Position numbers and translations under genes: made by a program
Origin: Streptomyces europaeiscabiei
GTDB taxonomy: Bacteria; Actinomycetota; Actinomycetes; Streptomycetales; Streptomycetaceae
DNA: 64,000 nucleotides
Direction of reading: 5' to 3'
Assembly (NCBI RefSeq): GCF_036346855.1
Contig: NZ_CP107841.1
Location: forward strand, 2,732,001-2,796,000
The notes under the pieces: model-generated
The model's input: the letters and a program-made list of their open reading frames with translations, nothing else
What the model was told of the DNA's origin: nothing
Database searches by the model: none
In this document: positions 42,016 through 51,257 of the stretch, one piece after another
Layout: each line of letters starts with the position of its first letter
Numbering within the stretch: position 1 is the stretch's first letter

Positions 42016-42956
42016 GCGTACGTCTCCTCCCGCACCTTGTCGAGGGCCTTCTGCAGATCCGCGGGGTAGTCGCTCTCGAACTCGACCCAGCTCCCGTCCC
42101 CGGGGTGCTCGAAGCCGAGCCGTACGGCGTGCAGCCACTGGCGGGTGATGCCGAGCCGCTTGGCGAGCGTCGGGTCGGCGCCGTACGTCAGGTCGCCGAC
42201 GCACGGGTGCCGGTGGGCCGACATGTGGACGCGGATCTGGTGGGTGCGCCCGGTCTCCAGCTTGATGTCGAGCAACGAGGCTGCGCGAAAGGCCTCGACC
42301 AGGTCGTAGTGCGTGACCGACGGCTTGCCCTCGGCGGTGACGGCCCACTTGTAGTCGTGGTTGGGGTGCCGTCCGATGGGCGCGTCGATGGTGCCGCTCG
42401 TGGGGTCGGGGTGTCCCTGGACCAGCGCGTGGTACCGCTTGTCGACGGTCCGCTCCTTGAACTGGCGCTTCAGCGACGTGTACGCCCGCTCCGACTTGGC
42501 GACCGTCATGAGGCCCGAGGTGCCCACGTCGAGCCGGTGCACGATGCCCTGGCGCTCGGCGGCGCCGGACGTCGAGATCCGGTACCCGGCGGCGGCGAGA
42601 CCGCCGATGACGGTCGGTCCGGACCAGCCGGGGCTGGGGTGCGCGGCCACGCCGACCGGCTTGACGATCACGAGCACGTCATCGTCGTCGTGGACGATCT
42701 CCATGCCCTCGACCGGCTCGGCGACGATCTGCACGGGCGCGGGCGCCTGCGGCATCTCGACCTCCAGCCAGGCCCCGCCGTGCACCCTCTCCGACTTGCC
42801 GACCACCGACCCGTCGACCATGACCTTCCCCGCGGCGGCGAGGTCGGCCGCCTTGGTACGGGAGAAGCCGAACATGCGGGAGATGGCGGCGTCGACACGC
42901 TCGCCCTCCAGGCCGTCGGGCACGGGCAGGGTACGGATCTCGGGAACGGTGCTCAC
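42012..42956 (-). CDS. rluD: RluA/RluD family 23S rRNA pseudouridine synthase
   Basis: An RNA modification enzyme that isomerises uridine to pseudouridine, probably in 23S rRNA. The 314-residue protein has an N-terminal S4 domain ([19 protein letters not shown] near 29-47) and the catalytic motif [12 protein letters not shown] near 140-151, with the nucleophilic Asp in [15 protein letters not shown] near 242-252 is the second family motif. The GTG at 42956 fits the family start. The gene follows lspA in the same direction after 76 bases, the usual lspA-rluD order in many bacteria. Confidence 0.93.
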   Translation of the reverse strand: MSTVPEIRTLPVPDGLEGERVDAAISRMFGFSRTKAADLAAAGKVMVDGSVVGKSERVHGGAWLEVEMPQAPAPVQIVAEPVEGMEIVHDDDDVLVIVKPVGVAAHPSPGWSGPTVIGGLAAAGYRISTSGAAERQGIVHRLDVGTSGLMTVAKSERAYTSLKRQFKERTVDKRYHALVQGHPDPTSGTIDAPIGRHPNHDYKWAVTAEGKPSVTHYDLVEAFRAASLLDIKLETGRTHQIRVHMSAHRHPCVGDLTYGADPTLAKRLGITRQWLHAVRLGFEHPGDGSWVEFESDYPADLQKALDKVREETYA

Positions 42957-43032
42957 CCGTCGAGTATGCCGGACGGGTGAGAGCCGCCCGACCGGGCCTG
43001 TGGACAACCTGCCCGACGCGGCCCTCCCGCTC

Positions 43033-43644
43033 TCAGTCCTTGTGGACGGTCCCGTCCGGGTCGAGTCCCCGGAACGACAGCAGCACGATCAGGATGCCGC
43101 CGCACACGATGGCCGAATCCGCGAGGTTGAACACCGCGAAGCCCTTGGGGGCGATGAAGTCGACCACCGCGCCCTCGAAGACGCCCGGTGAACGGAAGAT
43201 CCGGTCGGTGAGGTTGCCCAGCGCACCGCCGAGCAGCAGGCCGAGCGCGATCGCCCAGGGCAGGCTGTAGAGCTTGCGGGCGAGCCGGGCGATCACCACG
43301 ATCACGATCGTCGCGATCACCGTGAAGATGATCGTGAAGGCCTCACCGAAGCCGAAGGCCGCGCCCGCGTTGCGGATCGCCTCGAACTTGAGCCAGTCCC
43401 CGATGATCTCGATCGGCTCGTGGTGCTCCAGCTTCGCGACCACGATCATCTTGCTGACCAGGTCGAGCGCGTACGCCAGCGCGGCGACCCCGAACAGCAC
43501 GGCGATACGGCGCTTGCCGCGCGGCCGGGCGGCCGCGTCGGCCTGCTCCGCCACGGCTCCGTTCTCGCCGTCGGACTGCTCCGGGTCGGCCCCCGCCGCG
43601 TCTGGAATGTCCGGCGTACCGATGATGCGCTCCGCCTCTGCCAC
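43033..43644 (-). CDS. lspA: Lipoprotein signal peptidase
   Basis: LspA removes the signal peptide of diacylglyceryl-modified prelipoproteins. The 203-residue protein has a 45-residue polar N-terminal extension, then four transmembrane helices. The catalytic aspartates lie in GNLTDRIF near 146-153 (in the conserved [10 protein letters not shown]) and FNLADSAIV near 173-181; RNAGAAFGF near 91-99 is the other family motif. The GTG start at 43644 is the first in frame. It is upstream of rluD and downstream of the DksA-like gene, all in one direction. Confidence 0.96.
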   Translation of the reverse strand: MAEAERIIGTPDIPDAAGADPEQSDGENGAVAEQADAAARPRGKRRIAVLFGVAALAYALDLVSKMIVVAKLEHHEPIEIIGDWLKFEAIRNAGAAFGFGEAFTIIFTVIATIVIVVIARLARKLYSLPWAIALGLLLGGALGNLTDRIFRSPGVFEGAVVDFIAPKGFAVFNLADSAIVCGGILIVLLSFRGLDPDGTVHKD

Positions 43645-43725
43645 GTGAGTCCCTCAACCTAGGTTCCTGACTGAGGACAAAGGTACGACACGACCCTCAC
43701 GGACCAGGGGCTCAGGCGGCGATCA

Positions 43726-44589
43726 CTAGCGGCGTTCCTGCTTCTGCTTGCACTCCACACAGAGTGTGGCCCGGGGGAATGCCTGCATCCGTGCCTTTCC
43801 GATCGCATTGCCGCAGTTCTCGCAGAGCCCGTACGTGCCCGAGGCGAGCCGGTCCAGGGCGCGCTCGGTCTGGTCGAGCATCTCGCGCGCGTTGTGGGCG
43901 AGCGAGAGCTCGTGCTCGCGCGTGATGTTCTTCGCCCCGGTGTCGGCCTGGTCGTCGCCCGCGCCGTCCCCCGAGTCCCGCATCAGGCCCGTGAGCGACC
44001 GCTCGGAGGCCTCCAGCTCGGCCCTCAGCCGCATGGCCTCGGACTGCAGCTCCGTCCGGGCCTCGGTGACCTCCTCCGGGCTCCAGGGGTCCTCACCGGG
44101 GCGTACCGCGAGCTCGCCGGGCTCCACCGCCGCCGGCCGCGCCTTGGGGACGGCGGAGGGCTTCCTCTTCGCCGCCGTAGCCGTACCAGGAGTGTTCTTC
44201 GCAACCACCGTCGTGGCTCCCGTCGTCTCGGCGGCCTCGGCCGCGCCCGCCTTCTTGACCATGCTCTTCTTCGCAGAGGGGCTCTTCGCCGCGCTCTTGG
44301 CCGTGCTCCCGACCGCGCTCTTCCCGGCGGCGGTCTTCTCCGCCACCGCCGGCTCGGCCGCCGCGGCCTTCGACGCCGTCGTCGCCCTCCTGGCCGCGGT
44401 CTTCTTCACGGCCGTCTTCCTGACGACCGTCTTCTCGGCCTCGGCCTTCTTGGCCACCGCTTTCTTCGCCACCCTCTTCGTGCCGGCCGCCTTCACCGCC
44501 ACGGCCTTCTCGCCCTCACCTCCACCGCCGGAGGCCACCGTGGATCTGCCGGACGCCGACTGCTGTTCGGCGGTCTTCTTCGCCACCAT
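43726..44589 (-). CDS. TraR/DksA-type zinc-finger protein with a lysine/alanine-rich N-terminal region
   Basis: A 287-residue protein. The C-terminal 100 residues form a DksA/TraR-like helical hairpin and a C4 zinc finger with cysteines at about 256, 259, 277 and 280 (LCENCGNAIG and LCVECKQKQERR). The first 150 residues are a low-complexity tract of Lys, Ala, Thr and Val, such as KKTAARRATTASKAAAAEP, much like the tail of histone H1 or of actinobacterial HU. DksA-like proteins bind RNA polymerase; the basic tail suggests nucleic acid or polymerase contact. GAAGGGG lies eight bases before the ATG. The gene is divergent from ileS. Confidence 0.87.
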   Translation of the reverse strand: MVAKKTAEQQSASGRSTVASGGGGEGEKAVAVKAAGTKRVAKKAVAKKAEAEKTVVRKTAVKKTAARRATTASKAAAAEPAVAEKTAAGKSAVGSTAKSAAKSPSAKKSMVKKAGAAEAAETTGATTVVAKNTPGTATAAKRKPSAVPKARPAAVEPGELAVRPGEDPWSPEEVTEARTELQSEAMRLRAELEASERSLTGLMRDSGDGAGDDQADTGAKNITREHELSLAHNAREMLDQTERALDRLASGTYGLCENCGNAIGKARMQAFPRATLCVECKQKQERR

Positions 44590-44929
44590 GGCCGCGGCCC
44601 CTTCACATATTGTGATCTTGCACGCGAATCGTGCTGGGACGATAAATCGTCCCGAGTCCCTCGGCAACGGGGCAGACCACCCGTTCCACCCGTCCCACGA
44701 CCGTCGCGCGGCGAGCCTGCAAGCGTTGTGCCCAGCTCCCCGCCGGGTATTCCGCCCCGCCGGACGTCCCAGGATCCGGACGCCCGACCCGCTCCATTCG
44801 GGTCACCCCGCAGGTCACCGCACCCCCGGTCGGCGAACCCGCCGAGAGCCCCGCCCCACCCCTCCCACCGCCCCCGGAAAACCGGTCGGCCGCCGTCCGT
44901 GCGGCGCCGTACACTGGGCGGAGCGAGAA

Positions 44930-45227
44930 GCGTGGATGGGGACGAGTAGCGTCGTACGCAGCCCAGAGCGACCCGGGGACGGTGGAAGCCCGGGGGCGAG
45001 CGCGATGTGAAGATCACCCCGGAGCCGCCGGAAGAAAGCCGCAGCCCGCGAGGCACGGCGAGTAGACCCGGTATCGCGACCTCAATGAGGGGGCTCACCG
45101 ACGCGTAGGGCGCACAGGGGAGCCAAGGAGGGTGGTACCGCGGGAGCGCGCCGCACAGGGCGTACGAAGGATCGAAGCTCTCGTCCCTCCGACGGAAGGC
45201 AGCAAGTCCGTTGGAGGAAGCCCGCTC
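44930..45227 (+). ncRNA. T-box leader controlling ileS translation
   Basis: The 5' leader of ileS fits a tRNA(Ile)-sensing T-box. It opens with the GGACGAGTAGC-type stem I start near 44939, has a candidate specifier ATC at 45013-45015 (in GAAGATCACC), and the conserved T-box GGGTGGTACCGCG at 45130-45142. The last hairpin pairs 45186-45195 with 45208-45217, the latter including the GGAGG ribosome-binding site of ileS, so the switch acts on translation rather than transcription. A possible -10, TACACT, lies at 44910. The exact stem I layout was not modelled; the ATC at about 45085 is another specifier candidate. Confidence 0.88.
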
Positions 45228-48200
45228 ATGACAGAGCCGACGTACCGCCAGGTGCCCGCCCAGGTCGATCTGCCCGCGCTCGAGCACGCGGTGCTCGACT
45301 TCTGGCGCGAACAGAAGATCTTCGCCAAGAGCCTGGAGCAGTCCGAGGGCCGCCCCGAGTGGGTGTTCTACGAGGGTCCGCCCACCGCCAACGGCATGCC
45401 GGGCGCCCACCACATCGAGGCTCGCGTCTTCAAGGACGTCTTCCCCCGCTTCCGCACGATGCGCGGCTACCACGTGGCCCGCAAGGCCGGCTGGGACTGC
45501 CATGGCCTCCCCGTGGAGCTGGCGGTCGAGAAGGAGCTCGGCTTCAACGGCAAGAAGGACATCGAGGCGTACGGCATCGCCGAGTTCAACGCCAGGTGCC
45601 GCGACTCCGTGACCCGGCACACCGACGCCTTCACCGAGCTGACGACCCGTATGGGCTACTGGGTCGACCTCGACGACGCCTACCGGACCATGGACCCCGA
45701 GTACGTGGAGTCCGTCTGGTGGTCGCTCAAGGAGATCTTCAACAAGGGCCTGCTGGTCCAGGACCACCGCGTCGCACCCTGGTGCCCCCGCTGCGGCACC
45801 GGTCTGTCGGACCACGAGCTGGCGCAGGGCTACGAGACGGTCGTCGACCCCTCGGTGTACGTCCGTTTCCCGCTCACCTCCGGTCCGCTCGCCGACGAGG
45901 CCGCGCTCCTGGTGTGGACGACCACGCCATGGACGCTGGTGTCCAACACCGCGGTCGCCGCCCACCCCGAGGTCACCTATGTGGTAGCCACGGACGGCAC
46001 CGAGAAGCTCGTCGTCGCCGAGCCACTCGTCGCCAAGGCGCTCGGCGAGGGCTGGGAGACCACGGGCCAGACCTTCACCGGCGCCGAAATGGAGCGCTGG
46101 ACCTATCAACGTCCGTTCGAGCTCGTAGAGTTCCCCGAGCCCGCCCATTTCGTGGTGAACGCCGAATACGTGACGACCGAGGACGGTACGGGCCTGGTCC
46201 ACCAGTCCCCCGCCTTCGGTGAGGACGACCTCAAGGTCTGCCGCTCGTACGGCCTGCCCGTGGTGAACCCGGTCCGCCCCGACGGCACCTTCGAGGAGGA
46301 CGTCCCCCTCGTCGGCGGCGTCTTCTTCAAGAAGGCGGACGAACAGCTCACCGAGGACCTCCAGCAGCGCGGCCTGCTCTTCAGGCACATCCCGTACGAG
46401 CACAGCTACCCGCACTGCTGGCGCTGCCACACCGCGCTCCTCTACTACGCGCAGCCGTCCTGGTACATCCGCACCACCGCCGTCAAGGACCGTCTCCTCC
46501 AGGAGAACGAGAAGACCAACTGGTTCCCGGACTCGGTCAAGCACGGCCGCTTCGGCGACTGGCTGAACAACAACATCGACTGGGCACTCTCCCGCAGCCG
46601 CTACTGGGGCACCCCGCTGCCGATCTGGCGCTGCGAGGAGAACCACCTCACCTGCGTGGGCTCCCGCGAGGAGCTGACGCAGCTCTCCGGCACCGACCAG
46701 TCGGACCTCGACCCGCACCGCCCGTTCATCGACGCGGTCACCTTCCCGTGCCCCCAGGACGGCTGCGGCAGCACCGCCACGCGCGTCCCGGAGGTCATCG
46801 ACGCCTGGTACGACTCGGGGTCGATGCCGTTCGCGCAGTGGGGCTACCCGTACAAGAACAAGGAACTCTTCGAGTCCCGCTACCCGGCCCAGTTCATCAG
46901 CGAGGCCATCGACCAGACCCGCGGCTGGTTCTACACGCTGATGGCCGTCGGCACCCTGGTCTTCGACAAGTCGAGTTACGAGAACGTCGTCTGCCTCGGC
47001 CACATCCTCGCCGAGGACGGCCGCAAGATGTCCAAGCACCTGGGCAACATCCTGCAGCCGATCCCGCTCATGGACCAGCACGGCGCCGACGCCGTCCGCT
47101 GGTTCATGGCCGCCGGCGGCTCCCCCTGGGCGGCCCGCCGCGTCGGCCACGGCACCATCCAGGAGGTCGTCCGCAAGACGCTCCTCACCTACTGGAACAC
47201 GGTCGCCTTCCAGGCCCTGTACGCCCGCACGTCGAACTGGGCGCCCAGCGCGGCGGACCCGGCCCCGGCCGACCGCCCGGTCCTGGACCGCTGGCTGCTG
47301 TCCGAGCTCCACGCCCTCACCGACCAGGTGACCGGCGCCCTGGAGGCCTACGACACCCAGCGCGCCGGCAAGCTCCTCTCGGCGTTCGTCGACGACCTGT
47401 CGAACTGGTACGTACGCCGCTCGCGCCGCCGCTTCTGGCAGGGCGACAAGGCCGCGCTGCGCACCCTGCACGAGGTCGTCGAGACGGTCACCAAGCTGAT
47501 GGCCCCGCTGACCCCCTTCATCACCGAGCGGGTCTGGCAGGACCTGATCGCGCCGGTCTCCCCGGGCGCCCCCGAGTCCGTACACCTGGCGTCCTGGCCC
47601 GAGGCCGACCTGTCCGCGATCGACCCCGAGCTGTCGAAGCAGATGGTCCTGGTCCGCCGCCTGGTGGAGCTGGGCCGCGCCACGCGCGCGGAGTCGGGGG
47701 TCAAGACCCGCCAGCCGCTCTCACGCGCCCTGGTGGCGGCGACGGGCTTCGACTCCCTCGACCCCGAACTGCACACGCAGATCACGGAGGAGCTGAACGT
47801 CAGCTCGCTCGCCTCGCTCTCCGAGGTCGGCGGCTCCCTGGTGGACACGACCGCCAAGGCCAACTTCCGCGCCCTGGGCAAGCGCTTCGGCAAGCGCGTC
47901 CAGGACGTGGCCAAGGCCGTCGCGGGCGCCGACGCGGCCGCCCTGTCCCTCGCCCTGCGCGAGGGCACGGCCTCGGTCGAGGTCGACGGCGAGACCATCA
48001 CCCTCGCCCCCGACGAGGTCATCATCACGGAGACCCCGCGCGAGGGCTGGTCGGTGGCCTCCGACTCGGGTGCCACGGTCGCCCTCGACCTGGAGATCAC
48101 GGAGGAGCTGCGCCAGGCGGGCCTGGCCCGTGACGCGATCCGCCTGATCCAGGAGGCCCGCAAGAACAGCGGCCTGGACGTGGCCGACCGTATCGCCCTG

Positions 48201-48371
48201 CGCTGGACGGCCACGGACCCGGCGGTCACCGCGGCCCTGACCGAGCACTCGGCCCTGATCGCCGACGAGGTTCTCGCCACGGACTTCGCCGCAGGCGAGG
48301 CCGACGGGACATTCGGCACGCCCTTCACGGACGAGGGTCTGACGTTGACCTTCCGTCTGCGCAAGGCCTGA
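45228..48371 (+). CDS. ileS: Isoleucyl-tRNA synthetase
   Basis: IleS charges tRNA(Ile) with isoleucine. The 1047-residue class I synthetase carries the HIGH-equivalent GAHH at 59-62 in PPTANGMPGAHHIEARVF and the KMSKH loop KMSKHLGNI near 602-610. The editing domain and a C-terminal anticodon-binding and zinc-finger-like region fill the rest; CWRCHTALLYY is visible in the editing-domain part. It is the long actinobacterial form. The ATG at 45228 lies 11 bases after GGAGG, inside the switch hairpin of the T-box leader, which fixes the start. Strong hairpins follow about 220 and 340 bases after the stop. Confidence 0.97.
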   Translation: MTEPTYRQVPAQVDLPALEHAVLDFWREQKIFAKSLEQSEGRPEWVFYEGPPTANGMPGAHHIEARVFKDVFPRFRTMRGYHVARKAGWDCHGLPVELAVEKELGFNGKKDIEAYGIAEFNARCRDSVTRHTDAFTELTTRMGYWVDLDDAYRTMDPEYVESVWWSLKEIFNKGLLVQDHRVAPWCPRCGTGLSDHELAQGYETVVDPSVYVRFPLTSGPLADEAALLVWTTTPWTLVSNTAVAAHPEVTYVVATDGTEKLVVAEPLVAKALGEGWETTGQTFTGAEMERWTYQRPFELVEFPEPAHFVVNAEYVTTEDGTGLVHQSPAFGEDDLKVCRSYGLPVVNPVRPDGTFEEDVPLVGGVFFKKADEQLTEDLQQRGLLFRHIPYEHSYPHCWRCHTALLYYAQPSWYIRTTAVKDRLLQENEKTNWFPDSVKHGRFGDWLNNNIDWALSRSRYWGTPLPIWRCEENHLTCVGSREELTQLSGTDQSDLDPHRPFIDAVTFPCPQDGCGSTATRVPEVIDAWYDSGSMPFAQWGYPYKNKELFESRYPAQFISEAIDQTRGWFYTLMAVGTLVFDKSSYENVVCLGHILAEDGRKMSKHLGNILQPIPLMDQHGADAVRWFMAAGGSPWAARRVGHGTIQEVVRKTLLTYWNTVAFQALYARTSNWAPSAADPAPADRPVLDRWLLSELHALTDQVTGALEAYDTQRAGKLLSAFVDDLSNWYVRRSRRRFWQGDKAALRTLHEVVETVTKLMAPLTPFITERVWQDLIAPVSPGAPESVHLASWPEADLSAIDPELSKQMVLVRRLVELGRATRAESGVKTRQPLSRALVAATGFDSLDPELHTQITEELNVSSLASLSEVGGSLVDTTAKANFRALGKRFGKRVQDVAKAVAGADAAALSLALREGTASVEVDGETITLAPDEVIITETPREGWSVASDSGATVALDLEITEELRQAGLARDAIRLIQEARKNSGLDVADRIALRWTATDPAVTAALTEHSALIADEVLATDFAAGEADGTFGTPFTDEGLTLTFRLRKA

Positions 48372-48434
48372 CCGACAGCGTCTGCCACGAACGGCCGCCC
48401 CGGACCCGCGGGGCGGTCCGTGGCTGATCCCGCG

Positions 48435-48451
48435 GTTCCCCGCGCCCCTGA
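48435..48451 (+). repeat. Partial copy of the intergenic repeat motif
   Basis: The 17-base core found in both arms at 19891-19987 recurs exactly here (GTTCCCCGCGCCCCTGA), without the second arm, in the 411-base gap between ileS and divIVA. The gap (48372-48782) otherwise holds two large hairpins and no supported gene. Confidence 0.7.
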
Positions 48452-48590
48452 CGGGACGCGAGCCCGGCTGCCTGCCCGAGCTGCGGGCAGTCGTGCCGCT
48501 GGGGCGGCACGGGTGGGCGCAGTGGCACCCGGCAAGCGCCGGTGAGCGGAGCCCGCCCCCGCCGCCCGGCACCACCCCCGGGCAACCAAG

Positions 48591-48632
48591 AAGGCCTGGG
48601 GCACCGTGAGAGATCTCGGTGCCCCAGGCCTT
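48591..48632. terminator. 16-base perfect hairpin downstream of ileS
   Basis: Arms 48591-48606 and 48617-48632 are exactly complementary, with a ten-base loop that includes the palindrome GAGATCTC. About 220 bases after the ileS stop, it is one of two candidate terminators in the gap between convergent ileS and divIVA. Confidence 0.7.
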
Positions 48633-48709
48633 CGGCGTTGCGTCCACCACACATCCGCGCGCATCCCCGAACAACCGCCCCGACGACCCACCGGAGCTCG
48701 CGCAGCAAA

Positions 48710-48747
48710 AGGGCGGGGCCCCGGAAAGAAATCCGGGGCCCCGCCCT
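48710..48747. terminator. 16-base perfect hairpin downstream of divIVA
   Basis: Arms 48710-48725 and 48732-48747 are exactly complementary around a six-base A-rich loop. It starts 36 bases past the divIVA stop on the minus strand and is preceded by an AAAA on the plus strand, which reads as TTTT after the stem for minus-strand transcripts. This is the best intrinsic terminator in the window. Confidence 0.82.
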
Positions 48748-48782
48748 GAACGCTGCCGACGCCTATGGCGTACCAGTAATCG

Positions 48783-50093
48783 TCAGTTGTCGTCCTCGTC
48801 GATGAGGAACCCGCGCATCGGCGAGGGAGCCTGCCCCATCGGAGAGGGACCCTGAGGCCGGACCGGAGCCATCGGCTGGGTCATGGCCGGCGACATCTGC
48901 TGCTGACCGCCGTAGGAGGGCGCGGCCGGAGCAGGGGCGCCGCCCATGCCTCCGCCCATACCGCCACCCATGCCTCCGCCCATACCGCCCGGGTTTCCGC
49001 CGTACGACGGGGCGCTCGCGCCGGCCGGAGCCATCGAGGGCGCCGGGGACGGCGGCAGCGACGCGGTCGCCGGGGTGCGCGGCGGGGCCAGCGAGTCGTC
49101 CGCCTGGGTCTCCAGCTGACGCAGCTGCGACTCCAGGTACGACTTCAGACGCGTGCGGTACTCGCGCTCGAAGCCACGCAGGTCCTCGACCTTGCGCTCC
49201 AGCGTGGCGCGGGCGGACTCCAGGGAGCCCATCGCCACGCGGTGCTTCTCCTGCGCGTCCCGCTCCAGCGCGTCGGCCTTGGCACGGGCGTCCCGCTCCA
49301 GACCCTCGGCGCGGCTACGGGCCTCACCGACGATCTTGTTGGCCTCGGAACGGGCCTCGGCGATCGCCTGGTCGGCGGTCTGCTGGGCCAGCGAGAGCAC
49401 ACGCGCGGCACTGTCGCCGCCGGGGCCCTGACCGGGGCCGCCCATCGGACCACCCATGGGGCCGCCCATAGGGCCACCCATCTGCTGCATGGGGGGCTGG
49501 CCGCCCATGGGACCCTGGCCCATCTGGCCCTGACCCATCTGACCCTGACCCATCTGGCCCTGGCCCATCTGCTGCTGCATCTGGCCCTGACCCATGGGGC
49601 CCTGGCCCATCGGTCCCTGACCCATCGGGCCGGGACCCTGCTGCCCACCCTGGCCACCGGGGCCGGCAGGCAGCTGCGGAGCACCGCTCGGCAGCTGGGG
49701 CGGGCCACCCATGGGGCCCCCCATCTGCTGCGGCGGGCCCGATATCCCAGCGGGTACGGGTCCACCGGGACCGCGCATACCCTGCTGCTGCATACCGCCC
49801 TGTTGTTGCATGCCGCCCTGCTGCATGCCGCCCTGCTGCATGCCACCTTGCTGCATGCCGCCCTGCTGCTGGTCCTGAGGCTCCGGAGGCTTGCGCATGT
49901 TCTGCTGGTTCTGGGCAGCAGCGCGCGTGGCCGCGGCCAGTTTGGCGCGCAGGTCCTCGTTCTCGCGGAGCAGGCGCGTCAGTTCGGCTTCGACCTCGTC
50001 GAGGAAGGCATCGACCTCGTCCTCGTCATAGCCTTCTCGGAGGCGGACGGTCGTGAACTGCTTGTTCCGCACGTCCTCGGGGGTCAACGGCAT
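48783..50093 (-). CDS. divIVA: Polar growth and division protein DivIVA (Wag31)
   Basis: DivIVA marks cell poles and directs tip extension in streptomycetes. The 436-residue protein has the conserved N-terminal membrane-binding segment [20 protein letters not shown] and the [17 protein letters not shown] coiled coil (to about 75). A long Gln/Met/Gly/Pro linker with repeated MQQGG and MGQGP units follows (about 75-225). A second coiled coil (about 230-335) and a Gly/Met/Pro-rich tail complete it. The linker makes the protein larger than rod-cell homologues, as expected in Streptomyces. The start has AGGTG eight bases upstream. It ends the division-cluster run at a hairpin. Confidence 0.96.
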   Translation of the reverse strand: MPLTPEDVRNKQFTTVRLREGYDEDEVDAFLDEVEAELTRLLRENEDLRAKLAAATRAAAQNQQNMRKPPEPQDQQQGGMQQGGMQQGGMQQGGMQQQGGMQQQGMRGPGGPVPAGISGPPQQMGGPMGGPPQLPSGAPQLPAGPGGQGGQQGPGPMGQGPMGQGPMGQGQMQQQMGQGQMGQGQMGQGQMGQGPMGGQPPMQQMGGPMGGPMGGPMGGPGQGPGGDSAARVLSLAQQTADQAIAEARSEANKIVGEARSRAEGLERDARAKADALERDAQEKHRVAMGSLESARATLERKVEDLRGFEREYRTRLKSYLESQLRQLETQADDSLAPPRTPATASLPPSPAPSMAPAGASAPSYGGNPGGMGGGMGGGMGGGMGGAPAPAAPSYGGQQQMSPAMTQPMAPVRPQGPSPMGQAPSPMRGFLIDEDDN

Positions 50094-50145
50094 CTCTTCA
50101 CCTCAACGTAGTCATCGGCAGTCGGCAAGACCGGATCGTCCACAG

Positions 50146-50436
50146 TCACCTCGCGAGTCCACCCACGATGCTGATCAGGATGTAGACGATGATCATCAGT
50201 ACGAAGAAGGACAGGTCGAGCGCCACGCCCCCGAGACGCAGCGGCGGGATGACCCGCCGCAGAAGCTTGAGCGGTGGATCAGTGACAGTGTAGGTGGCCT
50301 CCAGAACGACCACCATCGCCTTGCCGGGTTGCCACGAGCGGGCGAACTGGAACACGTAGTCCATGACCAACCGGAAGATCAGCACGATGAGGAAACACAT
50401 CAGAGCGACCCAGAGCACTTGCCAAACCACGCTCAT
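50146..50436 (-). CDS. yggT: YggT family membrane protein
   Basis: A 96-residue protein with two hydrophobic helices (about 2-22 and 70-92) and a conserved middle segment TVTDPPLKLLRRVIPPLRLGGVALDLS, given here in part as DPPLKLLRRVIPP. YggT proteins lie beside sepF and divIVA in many bacteria and are suspected to take part in envelope or division functions, but the action is not established. The ATG at 50436 fits the family length. It lies between sepF and divIVA and is probably cotranscribed with sepF. Confidence 0.92.
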   Translation of the reverse strand: MSVVWQVLWVALMCFLIVLIFRLVMDYVFQFARSWQPGKAMVVVLEATYTVTDPPLKLLRRVIPPLRLGGVALDLSFFVLMIIVYILISIVGGLAR

Positions 50437-50486
50437 GATCCGTGCTTCCCTCTCCCCTGTTCCATGCCTTGTTCCGGTCGTGCGTC

Positions 50487-51128
50487 TCAGCTCTGGTTGA
50501 AGAACCCGCCCTCTGCGATGCGGGCCTTGTCCTCCGCCGTGACATCGACGTTAGCAGGCGACAACAGGAACACCTTCTGCGTCACCCGCTCGATGCTGCC
50601 GTGAAGACCAAACACCAAACCGGCCGCAAAGTCGACAAGTCGCTTCGCGTCTGTGTCATCCATCTCAGTCAGATTCATGATCACCGGGGTGCCCTCACGG
50701 AAGTGTTCCCCGATGGTACGGGCCTCGTTGTAGGTCCGCGGGTGCAACGTGGTGATCCGGTAAGGCTCTCGCTCGGACACGACCTTGGGCATGATCACCG
50801 GTGCGTTCTTCTCCAGACTCGAACGTTCTTGTGTGATGGACGCCACGGGTGCGATCCGGGCGGGTCGCGCCGATTCCGCGGGAAGCGAAGTGGCATGCGA
50901 CACCGGTTCGCGCTGCACCGGGGGCTGCACCACTCGTACCGATTCGTCCCTTTGGGACTGATGTGACTGGTGCGCCTGATGTACCGGCTCGTGCCGGCGG
51001 TGGTCCCGCTCGGGTTCCGCGTCGAGCTCGGGCTCGAAGTCGTCATCGGGGTCGAATCCCCTGCCGTCGTACCCATCGTCCTCCACGAGGCCGAGGTAGA
51101 CCGCCATCTTGCGCATCGCGCCGGCCAT
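50487..51128 (-). CDS. sepF: Cell division protein SepF
   Basis: SepF anchors and bundles FtsZ at the membrane. The 213-residue protein starts with an amphipathic helix [18 protein letters not shown] that binds the membrane. An acidic and His-rich linker with repeated HQ units follows (about 35-80). The C-terminal SepF domain (about 115-210) has [20 protein letters not shown] and [22 protein letters not shown], with the Gly pair at the dimer or FtsZ-binding surface. The order ftsZ-pgeF-yggS-sepF-yggT-divIVA is the usual one in actinobacteria. Confidence 0.95.
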   Translation of the reverse strand: MAGAMRKMAVYLGLVEDDGYDGRGFDPDDDFEPELDAEPERDHRRHEPVHQAHQSHQSQRDESVRVVQPPVQREPVSHATSLPAESARPARIAPVASITQERSSLEKNAPVIMPKVVSEREPYRITTLHPRTYNEARTIGEHFREGTPVIMNLTEMDDTDAKRLVDFAAGLVFGLHGSIERVTQKVFLLSPANVDVTAEDKARIAEGGFFNQS

Positions 51129-51257
51129 GCTCTGAGTCCTCCGCTCTGTGGTGGATCGACTGACGACTTCCCAAGTGCCCGTGATCCACGAGGTCGTTGC
51201 GCCCGCCTCTCGACGGAATGACCATATTTTCTGCTGTGGTCCGACTTCTTGGCGACG

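Noticed and set aside
44493..47585. A 1030-codon open frame on the minus strand opposite ileS
   Set aside because: It overlaps ileS, its T-box leader and the DksA-like gene, has no recognisable domain, and is explained by GC-rich antisense frames.
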